From positions 22,506,001 to 22,570,000 of the forward strand of contig OZ316893.1 of assembly GCA_973895155.1 (NCBI GenBank): 64,000 nucleotides of DNA, written 5' to 3'. This document shows positions 23,326-32,703 of the stretch, one piece after another. Origin of the DNA: Marsupella aquatica (taxonomy: Eukaryota > Marchantiophyta). Both the position numbers and the translations under genes were made by a program. The notes below the pieces were generated by a model. That model was not told the DNA's origin, made no database searches, and was given only the letters and a program-made list of their open reading frames with translations. How positions within the stretch are numbered: the first letter of the stretch is position 1; every line of letters begins with the position of its first letter.

Positions 23326-24906
23326 ATGACAAACCACCTAGCAAGAAACTGTAGAATCCCGCAACACCTTAGAGAACTATACCAACGGTCCATCAAGGAT
23401 GGACAAACCTCTAGGCCACCACCCCGTGAAACCCACGGGGCGTTTATGGAGTCTAGTGACCCATTCCAAGACTTTTCAGACCTACCCGCCCAACCCGAGG
23501 CACACTTAGTGGCAAGTAGCTCCACTACACCAGATTTAAATAGTCCAAGCACATGTATTATTGACAGTGCGACCACGCATACTATCCTCAGGGATAGGCA
23601 CCTTTTCCACAAGATTACACCCTCACGTAGGTCCCTGACCACTATCAATGGTCCTAGCCAAATAGAAGAGGGCTTCGGCCCAACTTCTATTAGACTCCCG
23701 CAGGGTACAGCCATCCACATAGAATCTGCTATTTTTGCCCCGAACGCAACCCGTAATCTCCTCAGTTTTAGAGATATACGAGCAAATGGACTACACGTCC
23801 AAACAGGGGATACAAGAGACCAAGAGGTCATCCACTTGGTTGAAAATACCCCTATGGGGAAAATCATTAAAGAAACACTTTCCTCGTATCCTTGCTGGTT
23901 TTATGTAACTCATATTGAATGCCTGCATAACAATGCCAACACAAGCGAATTGCATGCGCTTTGGCATGCACACCTCGGCCACCCCGGCCAATCAATGCTA
24001 ACCAAAATCATTAAGAATTCAAGAGGCATTCCAATCAATACATGCCACATTCCAGCAAGCACCCCATGCACTGCATGCTCACGCGGCAAATTAATAACAA
24101 GGCCCACGGCATCAAAATTGCCAACTAAAATACCCCAATTCTTGGAAATCATCCATGCAGATGTTTGCGGGCCAATTAACCCTCCGAGCGGACCTTTCCG
24201 CTACTTTATGGTATTAATCGACGCATCAACTAAATGGTCAAATGTGACACTGCTTTCAACGAGGAACATGGTTATGCCTCACATTTTGGCGCAAATCTTG
24301 CGCGTGAAAGCACAATTCCCAGATCACCCCATTAAGACACTCAGGGTGGACAATGCAGGGGAATTCACATCCGAAACATTTGACGACTTTTGCACATCAC
24401 TTGGCATAGACGTACAATATCCTATACCTCACGTGCATTTTCAGAACGGATTAGCTCAAACGGTCATTAAATGCCTTCAGTTAATTGCATGTCCATTACT
24501 AATGCAGTCAAAACTCCCCGTCTCAGCATGGGGACATGCCATATTACAAGCTAATGCAGTAATCCAATACCGCCCATCGGCTTTTAATACCTATAGCCCA
24601 TACCAAATTGCTAATGGTATTAAACCTGACCTATCCCACCTTCGTTCATTTGGATGTCAAGTAATGGTCCCCATTACTCCACCCAAACGAACCAAGATGG
24701 GATCCCAACGACAGTTGGGGATATACATCGGATTCGACTCTCCGTCCATAATCCGATATATGGAGCCTACAACTGGCGACATTTTTAAATCTAAATTCCT
24801 AGATTGCCATTTTGATGAACATGTTTATCCACCGTTAGTAACCCCTGAACACCCACAACCACCTTTGGAGTGGGAAAGACATTCGCCATTTTGGCAAGAC
24901 CTTTGA
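23326..24906 (+). CDS. pol: Copia element B protease–integrase segment
   Basis: A 526-codon open stretch in the gag frame. Protease: CIIDSATTHTIL. Zinc-binding pre-integrase: LWHAHLGHPGQSML and CTACSRGK. Integrase core: Asp in IIHADVCGP and Asp in LRVDNAGEF. The third catalytic residue, Glu of the usual NGLAES motif, is replaced by Gln (NGLAQT, near 24,455), which should abolish strand transfer. The rest (GHAILQANAVIQYRP, FGCQVMVPI, LGIYIGFDSPSIIRY) follows the family closely. It stops at a TGA at 24,904–24,906, after which the frame continues. This is a fragment of an inactive polyprotein, not a separate gene. Confidence 0.85.
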   Translation: MTNHLARNCRIPQHLRELYQRSIKDGQTSRPPPRETHGAFMESSDPFQDFSDLPAQPEAHLVASSSTTPDLNSPSTCIIDSATTHTILRDRHLFHKITPSRRSLTTINGPSQIEEGFGPTSIRLPQGTAIHIESAIFAPNATRNLLSFRDIRANGLHVQTGDTRDQEVIHLVENTPMGKIIKETLSSYPCWFYVTHIECLHNNANTSELHALWHAHLGHPGQSMLTKIIKNSRGIPINTCHIPASTPCTACSRGKLITRPTASKLPTKIPQFLEIIHADVCGPINPPSGPFRYFMVLIDASTKWSNVTLLSTRNMVMPHILAQILRVKAQFPDHPIKTLRVDNAGEFTSETFDDFCTSLGIDVQYPIPHVHFQNGLAQTVIKCLQLIACPLLMQSKLPVSAWGHAILQANAVIQYRPSAFNTYSPYQIANGIKPDLSHLRSFGCQVMVPITPPKRTKMGSQRQLGIYIGFDSPSIIRYMEPTTGDIFKSKFLDCHFDEHVYPPLVTPEHPQPPLEWERHSPFWQDL

Positions 24907-27049
24907 ACCAACCAAGGGGAGAAAGAAGTCCAAAGAATTTTACAACTCCACAAGATTGTGGAAGAACTTCTCGACGCTTTCGTCAATACATCACAAGTTA
25001 GCCGCTCACATATTCCAGCTGCGAGAGTACCTGCTCGCATTGAATTATCAAATGAGCCAACAAGTATATCCCAACCTCGTGCCAAACGTGGCAGACCTTT
25101 GGGATCAAAGGATAAACAACCAAGAAGGCGCGGTTCATCTATACCACCTTCACCTGATGTCGATCATAACGAATCCACAACTCATGAAGAGATTTATATC
25201 CACTATGCACACACCGGTACGATGTGGGATAGAAATACTACTTCAATAGATGATGCTTTTGCATTAATGGTGGCAACACATATCATAGACGAAACACCCG
25301 AACCAATATCCATCTTAGAATGCCAAAACAGACCAGATTGGCCTGAATGGCAAAAAGCTATAAACGGAGAATTAGATTCCCTACTAAGCAGACACACTTT
25401 TGGCCCAGTTGAGCCAACACCCCAAGACGTACATCTCATTGGCTACAAGTGGACATTCGTCCGCAAAAGAAATGATAAAGGCCAAGTTGTACGCTACAAA
25501 GCACGTCTGGTAGGGAAAGGATTTACCCAACAACCGGGAATTCATTACGATGAAACTTACTCACCGGTTATGGATAGCACAACATTCTGATACCTTATCG
25601 GATTTGCCATTTTTCATAAACTACAAATGCGACAACTGGATGTTGCGACCGCATATCTATATGGAACTTTAGACACTTGTCTATACATGCGATCACCTCC
25701 CGAGTTGGAGCAACGTCGCCGAGCTTTAGCTCAAGGCGCTAAATCGCATATCCCATATTTACATAAGATTATAACACAATTATCTCAATTTACACCTCAT
25801 GTATCATCTACACATGTAACTCATAATAACGACACCGCTGTGTCAACCATACGGAATACTCGCCGCGGACTAGCTATCCGCGTGTTGAAGGCATTATATG
25901 GCCTGAAACAAAGTGGCAGAGTATGGTATCAAAAATTTACTAATGAAATGATTGCCATGATGCAATAACCCCATGTTTATTTATTAAACATATGGATGAC
26001 GAATATGTCATCATTTCTATCTATGTTGATGACTTAAACATATTTGGGACACCCCAAATTACTAAAGATACTATCACTCGTCTTAAATCAACATTTGAGA
26101 TGAAAGACCTTGGACATACAAACTTTTGCTTAGGCTTACAACTGGAGATCTTACCTACTAGAATGATGCTCCATCAAACAACACAAACCGAAAAGATCAT
26201 AAAACAGTTCAATTCATGAACCTAGCACACCCATTGACGTCACCAATGGTTGTACGTTCATTAGAAAACACCACTGATGTTTTTCGCAAGCGCGAAGAAC
26301 ATGAACCAATATTAGGACCAGAAACTCCGTATCTTTCTACGATAGGAGCATTAATGTATCTAGCAAATCAGACACGACCAGACATTGCATTTGCAGTTAA
26401 CTTACTAGCTAGACATAGTGCAACTCCCACAGCCAGACACTAGAATGGAGTTAAGCACGTATTTAGATATCTACGTGGAACCACCGATACCAGGTTATTT
26501 TACCCATTCAGTGCAAACCACGAACTCATAGGATATGCGGATGCCGGATATCTCTCCGACACTGATACCGCAAAATCCCAAACCAGATATGTTTTTACCA
26601 TAGGGGGTACCGCTTTCTCTTGGAAAAGCGTGAAACAGACCCTAACAATAACCTCATCGAATCACTCAGAAATCTTAGCTCTACATGAGGGTAGTCGTGA
26701 AGCCGTTTGGTTACGATCCTTTATAAACCACATCAACACCAAATGCGGCCTACCACCACTAACGAAACCTACTAACATTTTTGAGGATAACGCAGCATGT
26801 ATACAGCAGATCACAAAAGGATTCATCAAAGGCGATCATGTGAAACATATAGCTCCAAAGTTTTTATACACCCACGAGTTACACGGAAAAGAGATCAACA
26901 TTTTGCAAATTTCAAGTGCAGACAACTGTACGGATCTCTTCACCAAATCACTATCGCCATCAGTTCACCACCGACACTGCCAGGCGATTGGACTGCGGAG
27001 CGTGCGACGCATGATGACCGTGGAAGCTACTGCTCCACATGATGCTTGA
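24907..27049 (+). pseudogene. pol: Copia element B RT–RNase H, broken
   Basis: The linker (VSRSHIPAARVPARI) leads into RT: RPDWPEWQKAINGEL, YKWTFVRKRNDKGQ, YKARLVGKGFTQQPG. It then meets a TGA at 25,588, where relatives have Arg (TTFxYLI), and continues MRQLDVATAYLYG and LKALYGLKQSGRVWYQKF to a TAA at 25,966. The YVDD motif (IYVDDLNIFG) and later blocks lie in two other frames (25,992 and 26,216 onward). RNase H (GGTAFSWKSVKQ, EDNAACIQQ, HVKHIAPKF) ends at 27,049. There are three or more stops and at least two frameshifts. Confidence 0.88.
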
Positions 27050-27375
27050 TGATGCTGACGACATGATGCTGATGACATGATGCTGATGACCTACTATTGA
27101 AACAGATATTAAAGCTAGATTTACCATAACATCTAACTTTACTTAACATTGACATTTATTACGACGAGGACTGTTAGGCTACACTCTTTTTCCTTTAGCA
27201 CTCATATTTTTTCTTTGCTACATTGATAGAGTTTTTACTAAGCTAGAGTTGATAAAGGTTTTTTAACGAGGCAGTCTACCTTGCTTGTATTTATATCATG
27301 TATTTCCTATGAACATGATATAATAGGTATAGTCTATGTTGTCTATATAGTTGTCACTATATATCCAAAGGGGAG

Positions 27376-27484
27376 TGTTAGACTCTACCTATGACCGGAC
27401 GACCGGACCAGCCGGTCACCCGACCCCACTATATGTACACACATTACTGACTATACAGTTATCTATTGCATTCATTCCATGACA
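27376..27484 (+). repeat. 3' LTR of copia element B
   Basis: 109 bp, differing from the 5' copy at two positions (CACTCGACC/CACCCGACC and ACAATTA/ACAGTTA). The polypurine tract CCAAAGGGGAG directly precedes it. Confidence 0.93.
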
Positions 27485-27489
27485 CCAAA

Positions 27490-28071
27490 CTCATTATATG
27501 AGACTAATTAGGAACCTATTTTTTTATATTCTTTTGAGATTTGTAGTTACACCCTTATTAGTGTGTGTGAGACTATTTAAGCAGGGAGACTGAATAAATT
27601 ATGATACTACTGTATTTCGGGTAAACAGTGTAGATTACAAAAGTAACCAAGCCAGTCCAGAAAGATTGTGCATGTGACCCATATCTCAAGAGTGAACTAA
27701 GGAAGTTGGAGTTGCCCTAGTAGGGCCAATAAAATAATGCAGGTCTCCAGTGAGTTATCTTCTCCAACTAAATCAAAAAGGAATCAAAACTGATTTAAGG
27801 GGCGTGGTAGGTGCGCATCATCCAATAGCCGAGCGCCACGTGTGGAACCGGTCCCCTAATAGCGACCCCAGAGGTGCGGCCCTCAATTCTCTCTCTCGGT
27901 CTCTCGAGAGTGCCGATTCCCTCACGTCTACGAGAAAAGTGCTCATTCTGAAGGATAAATCTCTCTCTCGCTCTGTCGACCGCGAAAGGCAAGCCGGCAA
28001 TTCGCTCGAGAAGGTGAAGGAGAACGATTGAAAGAGAGGGAGAGAGATCGGAGTTCGTCGAGGTGTTGGCG
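27490..28071 (+). promoter_or_regulatory. Upstream region of the cyclophilin gene
   Basis: The 5' part is unremarkable. From about 27,885 to 28,050 it is rich in CTCTCT and GAGAGA tracts (CTCTCTCTCGGTCTCTCGAG, GAGAGGGAGAGAG), typical of a plant 5' UTR or Y-patch/GAGA promoter region. No clear TATA box is seen. Confidence 0.5.
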
Positions 28072-28746
28072 ATGGATCGACCTGCGAAGACGAGGAGTGT
28101 TTCGAAATGGGCGCTGGCGTGGTCGGGCGCTCTGGTCGTGACCTGGTTTCTGCTCTTGACCACGGCGGTGGTGACCGTGCAGGGGTCGAAGAAACAGAAG
28201 CTCGATACGATCACGCACCGAGTCTTCTTCGATGTAGAGATCGGGGGCGAGAGCGCCGGCCGAATTGAGATGGGGCTGTTCGGCAAGGCCGCTCCCAAGA
28301 CGGTGGAGAATTTCAGAGCTCTCTGCACGGGCGAGAAGGGCAACGGGAAGAGTGGCAAGCCCTTGCATTACAAGGGAAGCATTTTCCACCGGGTCATTCC
28401 CGGGTTCATGCTGCAGGGAGGCGATACGACCCACGGAAACGGACAGGGTGGGGAGTCGATTTATGGAGCTAAGTTTGCCGACGAGTCCTTCAAGCTGAAG
28501 CACACTGGAGCGGGAATTCTTTCCATGGCCAATGCCGGCAAGGACACGAATGGGTCCCAGTTCTTCATCTGCACTGTGAAGACCAGCTGGCTGGATGGCA
28601 AGCATGTGGTGTTTGGCAAGGTGCTGTCTGGCATGGATGTCGTGTACAAAGTGGAGGCTCAAGGGTCTCAGTCTGGTACTCCCAAAAAGAAGGTGGTTGT
28701 TGTGGACAGTGGGGAGTTGCCTCTTGCTGAGCACGACAGCAGTTGA
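28072..28746 (+). CDS. Secretory-pathway cyclophilin (peptidyl-prolyl isomerase)
   Basis: Catalyses cis–trans isomerisation of peptidyl-proline bonds in proteins folding in the ER or secretory route. From the ATG at 28,072 it encodes 224 residues. Residues about 1–42 are basic, then a hydrophobic segment ([17 protein letters not shown]), a signal peptide or anchor. The cyclophilin domain follows: [32 protein letters not shown] with catalytic Arg near residue 107, [15 protein letters not shown], and [13 protein letters not shown] with the cyclosporin-contact Trp near 173. It ends LPLAEHDSS without an ER-retention motif. The domain resembles the cyclophilin B group. The whole gene is one exon, whereas the related plant ER-type genes I know of have several introns, so it may be a retrocopy. 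Confidence 0.95.
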   Translation: MDRPAKTRSVSKWALAWSGALVVTWFLLLTTAVVTVQGSKKQKLDTITHRVFFDVEIGGESAGRIEMGLFGKAAPKTVENFRALCTGEKGNGKSGKPLHYKGSIFHRVIPGFMLQGGDTTHGNGQGGESIYGAKFADESFKLKHTGAGILSMANAGKDTNGSQFFICTVKTSWLDGKHVVFGKVLSGMDVVYKVEAQGSQSGTPKKKVVVVDSGELPLAEHDSS

Positions 28747-30496
28747 TGATAGTCTACTTTAACGGTTTTAGGGTTTTCTGTCCATGTGGACCTGCCCCTT
28801 GAAGGCATTTCGCGTCTTTCAAGACCCTTTTTTTGTTTGCCTTTCTGATATTGGCCTTTTCACTTAGATATGGGCCTTCTTTTGAGATTTGGGCTCACGA
28901 GTAAAGGTAAGTGAGCACTGCAGCAATGAACTTGACGGCCTTTCAAGGCAATAGTGGTAATGGAGGAGGACGTAGTGGGACTTTGAGCTATCTCTGTTCT
29001 ATCACCGTTAATTCACGGGAATGTGTTTTACACTATACAGACTTATGTCCGTGATGGCTGTTTATGTACTTGTTTGTTTTATTGATACCAGTCTTGGCAC
29101 AGATCATTCAAATGGGCAGAAAGGAGGAAGTTTTGCGAAGTGTTCCGATCTTTCATAATATCTCATGAATGAACTGTTAAGCATTTTTAAGATCCTGTCA
29201 AACCCACTCTCAGACGTCCATTTATCGTTGGTCTAGGTTAGCACAGTATATCGAATTTACCATGTTTGTTATGCTTTGAACCACTCTAATGAGAACTTTT
29301 GGACGCTGAAATTCCGGAAATACGTGAATTGACTATGGAACTAAAATCAGAAACAGTTGGGCAAGAAAAATCTCAGAGAGACAGTATAGCAAGCCAGTGG
29401 TCATTATTGGGGACTTGTTATCACTAGTTGTTGTGAAAGTAAATCTGCATGTAGATCGAAGGATCAAGAATAGAGAAGTATATTTCTTTCTTAAACTTAA
29501 GAGGAATCTGTGATGTATATAATTTAGGTCAAATTATTTTCATACTCCGCCAATCAGCTCTCTTCTAATTTGACGAGAATGGTGGAAGCAACTCCTATAT
29601 TATCAGCTCTGATTTGTCAACACCTGCCTTCGCCCATGGCCCTTCCAAAGCCTTTTTCCTCTAGTCTTGCTCCAGTTCCCTTGAAAATTCATTTTCAGAT
29701 TTGCAAGATTAGCAGTAACGGCATGTCTATAGCAATTCAGTACATTGAAACGAGGTTAGTAATTACTGATGCCAAGTGTGCCCAAAACTGGAATGTGATG
29801 GTGCATTTTCGGCCCCAAATTGGAATGTGATGGTGCATTGTTGGAATTCTGTACATTGAGACGAGGCTACTAATGTCAATTGTGCCCCAAACCTGATTGT
29901 GATAGGCAGTAGTTTAGGGATTTGGTACGTTAAGACGAGGCTACTAATTCGTGCTTCGTTCAACTCCCGGTGAATATGAAATCAATAATTGCCTCTGCAT
30001 CTTTGAATGTGGTAGGCTTGGTGGTATCCATTATGTGATAGGGTGGTTGAGCTCCAGGTTAGTATGACATGGAATAATTCCGTCTGCCATCTGTGTCCAA
30101 GATTTCACTGCGATTGGCATCTTCTAGTGATATTGAGAATTCAACTCTCGTGAAATCAGACAGAGAATACATACGATCATCTTTGTGCTTACAAATTTTC
30201 AATGTGGCAGTCGTCTTTGTGATATGTCCGCCCAAGTCTGTAAATATAGGTTTTCTGCTCCTGTTAGATCTGCTGAGAATTGCACTTGATTGGCACTGTG
30301 AAATCCTAACTGTGAAAAGCCATCCCGACCGGGTGCTTGGTATGAAGAGAATTCTTCCTAGATGATATTATTTTGCCCACTTTGAGACGCCCACTTTTGA
30401 GACGCTTAAAGGATATGATGGCAAACATAGGTAGCGATCCTGTTATACGTGGCCACAATATGCCAATTCCTAAAACTCCACTGTTACACGTTTACG
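28747..30496. other. Unassigned sequence downstream of the cyclophilin gene
   Basis: Presumed 3' UTR at the start, then no recognised gene. Around 29,740–29,940 a short phrase (GTACATTGAAACGAGG…TACTAAT…GTGCCCAAA) recurs three times at about 90 bp spacing, a small degenerate tandem repeat. Confidence 0.4.
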
Positions 30497-30894
30497 CCAA
30501 TTCCTGTTTGGAATGTCCCATAACAGGAAGTGAATTCACAGCTGGGGCTCGAAACCAAATTTTGACTTGCCTGGTCGGAAACAAATTTTGACTTGATCCC
30601 TGAATGGACAATTAATCCCTGATGGACACAATTGTTTGTGCCAATTCCTGTTTGGAATGTCCCATAACAGGAAGTGAAGTGAAAGCTGGCGATGGAAACC
30701 AAACTTTGACTAGCCTGGTTGGAAACAAACTTCGACTTGATCCCTGAATGGACAATTAATCCCTGAAGAACACAATTGTTTGTGCCAATTCCTGTTTGGA
30801 ATGTAACAGGAAGTGAAGTGAAAGCTGGGGATGGAAACCAAATTTTGACTTGCCTGGTTGGAAACAAATTCCTGTATGGAATGTCCCATAACAG
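30497..30894. repeat. 144 bp tandem repeat, about 2.7 copies
   Basis: Units start at 30,497, 30,641 and 30,785, each with CCAATTCCTGTTTGGAATGT. Each contains the imperfect palindrome CCTGTTTGG…CCCATAACAGG and the phrase TTGACTTGCCTGGT. The third unit is cut short. Another partial copy (TTGCCTGGTTGGAAACAAA… CAATCCCTGATGGACACAATT) lies at about 31,118–31,190. Confidence 0.9.
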
Positions 30895-31287
30895 GAAAAG
30901 AAGTACTAAGAGAAAACAAAGACAAAAGAAAAAACAAGAGAATGAGATAAACACAAAAGACAAATCAATTAAATGTTCCTCATCTCTATCCAACAAATTA
31001 GTGCCATAGCACCTTATGCAGCTCAACTTCAACACAACCCTTCTAGAGCATAGCACAAATTCCTTCAATCAACCCTCTAGATATATAGCATGTTCATCCT
31101 GGAAACAATGTTGTTACTTGCCTGGTTGGAAACAAAACTTGTTGATGTTGATGCCTGAATGGGAAAACCAATCCCTGATGGACACAATTGAAATTGAAAA
31201 TGAGAACATTTAATTGATTTGTCTTTTGTGTTTATCTCATTCTCTTGTTTTTTCTTTTGTCATTGTTTTCTCTTAGTACTTCTTTTC
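30895..31287. repeat. Inverted repeat with 84 bp arms
   Basis: Left arm 30,895–30,978 and right arm 31,204–31,287 are reverse complements over 84 bases with one mismatch that I can find (GTCATTG against GTCTTTG). The loop is 225 bp and holds a partial copy of the adjacent 144 bp repeat. The arms are A/G-rich (left) and T/C-rich (right). No transposase or clear target duplication is seen; a foldback element or MITE is possible. Confidence 0.88.
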
Positions 31288-31639
31288 TTGGGTGAATGGT
31301 GGGATTTTTTATTCAATTGTTTTCTTCTTATTTCTTGTGTGGGAATAGAAGTGGGCAATAACCACGGACTACATCTTTTAAAGGGATCATTTTCTTCCTT
31401 TGAGGATGGCTAGGTGTGGCCCGTATACAAAAGGATAAGGGGATTGTTTTTTTTATTCTTGGGAATTTATATTCTGTATACAATTTTTTTCAGCCTTTTA
31501 GGGTGGGCCAGTTAGGGAAGGGAGGAAATTTTTAATTTTCAAAATATTTGTTAAAAAATTGGTTTTGTCTCTTCTTCTTTTTTATTGGGAGAGGGAGCTA
31601 GTTGAGGGCATCTTTTAATACAGTAAATATGAGCAAAAT

Positions 31640-32225
31640 TTGAAATCAAGGAGTCCCTAAAACAACAAAGCCAAATAGGGAGCGAGGATGACAATGGCAA
31701 AAGGACCCAATAAGACCAAACAGTCCCAACAAGCCAAGGAGTCCCAATAACAACAAAGCCAAAGTGGGACAGAGGATGACAATGGCAAAAAGACCCAATA
31801 AGACCAAAGAGTCCCAACAAGCCAAGGATAGGTAGAGTAACCCAGTATATTACCAGCCACAAAATTTCCTTCAGCCTTTGCGATTGACCTCACTGGGCCT
31901 GGTTAAGCCGGCCGGTTAAGTGCGAGTGCAATTGAGCTTCATTTCAGAACTTGAGATATATATGAAACTCTCTAAAACGACAGAAACTCCAAACAGGGAG
32001 ACACTATCCCACTGGCAAAAAGACCCAATAAAGGGAGGAAAATAAAACCCCCATAAGGCCAACGAGTCCCAACAAGCCAAGGAGTCCCAATAACAACAAA
32101 GCCAAATAGGGAGAGAGGATGACAATGGCAAAAAGACCCAATAAAGGGGAGAAAAGAAAGACCCAGAGAAGACCAAAGGGGCCGAACGGGCCAAGGAGTC
32201 CCAACAACAACAAAAAGTACACAAA
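31640..32225. repeat. Degenerate minisatellite of roughly 88–115 bp units
   Basis: About four copies of a unit carrying AACAACAAAGCCAAATAGGG, GAGGATGACAATGGCAAAA, GACCCAATAA and GTCCCAACAAGCCAAGGAGT. Clear unit starts are 31,661 and 31,749 (88 bp apart). A longer variant recurs from about 31,975 and 32,090. Minus-strand frames across it are repeat artefacts. Confidence 0.8.
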
Positions 32226-32276
32226 CTACGAACCAGAGAACTGCAACACTCTTGAGCGGGAGACTGAGAGGAGGAT

Positions 32277-32703
32277 TTGAGGCGAAGATTCATTTCAGAT
32301 TTTGGAGATGAGCTGAAGGAGCTGCGCTGAGAAAGGAATTCGGAAAACGAGGGCATTGGTTGGAAGAGAAGCTACAGAAAGGCACTTCGTTACGGAGGCA
32401 GTCGGTTTGACAATTGCAGGGTGGGACATTCGCAGTGAAGTCTTTTTGATAGTTGACAGGACAGATGCTATGGATGGACAAGTACAGGGGTTTTGAGGTC
32501 AAGATTCTTTTCAGATTTTGGAGATGAGCTGACGGAGCTGCGCTGAGGAAAGGAATTCGGAAAACGAGGGCTTTGGTTGGAAGAGAAGCTACAGAAAGGC
32601 ACTTCGGAACGGAGGCGGTCGGTTTGACAGTTGAAGGGTGGGTCATTTGCAGTGAAGGCTGTGTGATAGTTGACAGGAAAGATGCTATGGGTGGACAAGT
32701 ACA
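32277..32703 (+). repeat. ~217 bp tandem duplication of the RFC3 5' region
   Basis: Two adjacent copies (about 32,277–32,488 and 32,489–32,703) share GATTTTGGAGATGAGCTGA, GGAATTCGGAAAACGAGGGC, TTGGTTGGAAGAGAAGCTAC and the block through ATGCTATGG[A/G]TGGACAAGTACAGG. The copied block includes the RFC3 start codon: the true ATG is 32,682, and the upstream copy at 32,465 opens a 20-codon frame (MLWMDKYRG…) ending at 32,527. Confidence 0.9.

Larger units (their letters stand above)
20858..27484 (+). mobile_element. Ty1-copia retrotransposon with 109 bp LTRs and broken coding region (element B)
   Basis: Identical-length 109 bp LTRs (TGTTAGAC…CATGACA) lie at 20,858–20,966 and 27,376–27,484, with a CCAAA duplication at 20,853–20,857 and 27,485–27,489. 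Gag, protease, integrase, RT and RNase H are all recognisable, but gag and pol contain several in-frame stops and the RT part shifts frame. The LTRs differ at only two positions I can see. The leader between LTR and gag is about 1.4 kb, long for copia. Confidence 0.95.

Noticed and set aside
23115-23867. 250-codon minus-strand frame
   Set aside because: Antisense to the gag zinc knuckle and protease of copia element B; its Pro-rich start is the complement of the Gly/Arg repeat.
27943-28734. 263-codon minus-strand frame across the cyclophilin gene
   Set aside because: It is the antisense shadow of a well-supported GC-rich coding exon.
31916-32356. 146-codon minus-strand Leu/Ser/Phe-rich frame and its neighbours
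   Set aside because: They read through the ~88 bp minisatellite and the RFC3 5' duplication; repeated motifs explain the length.
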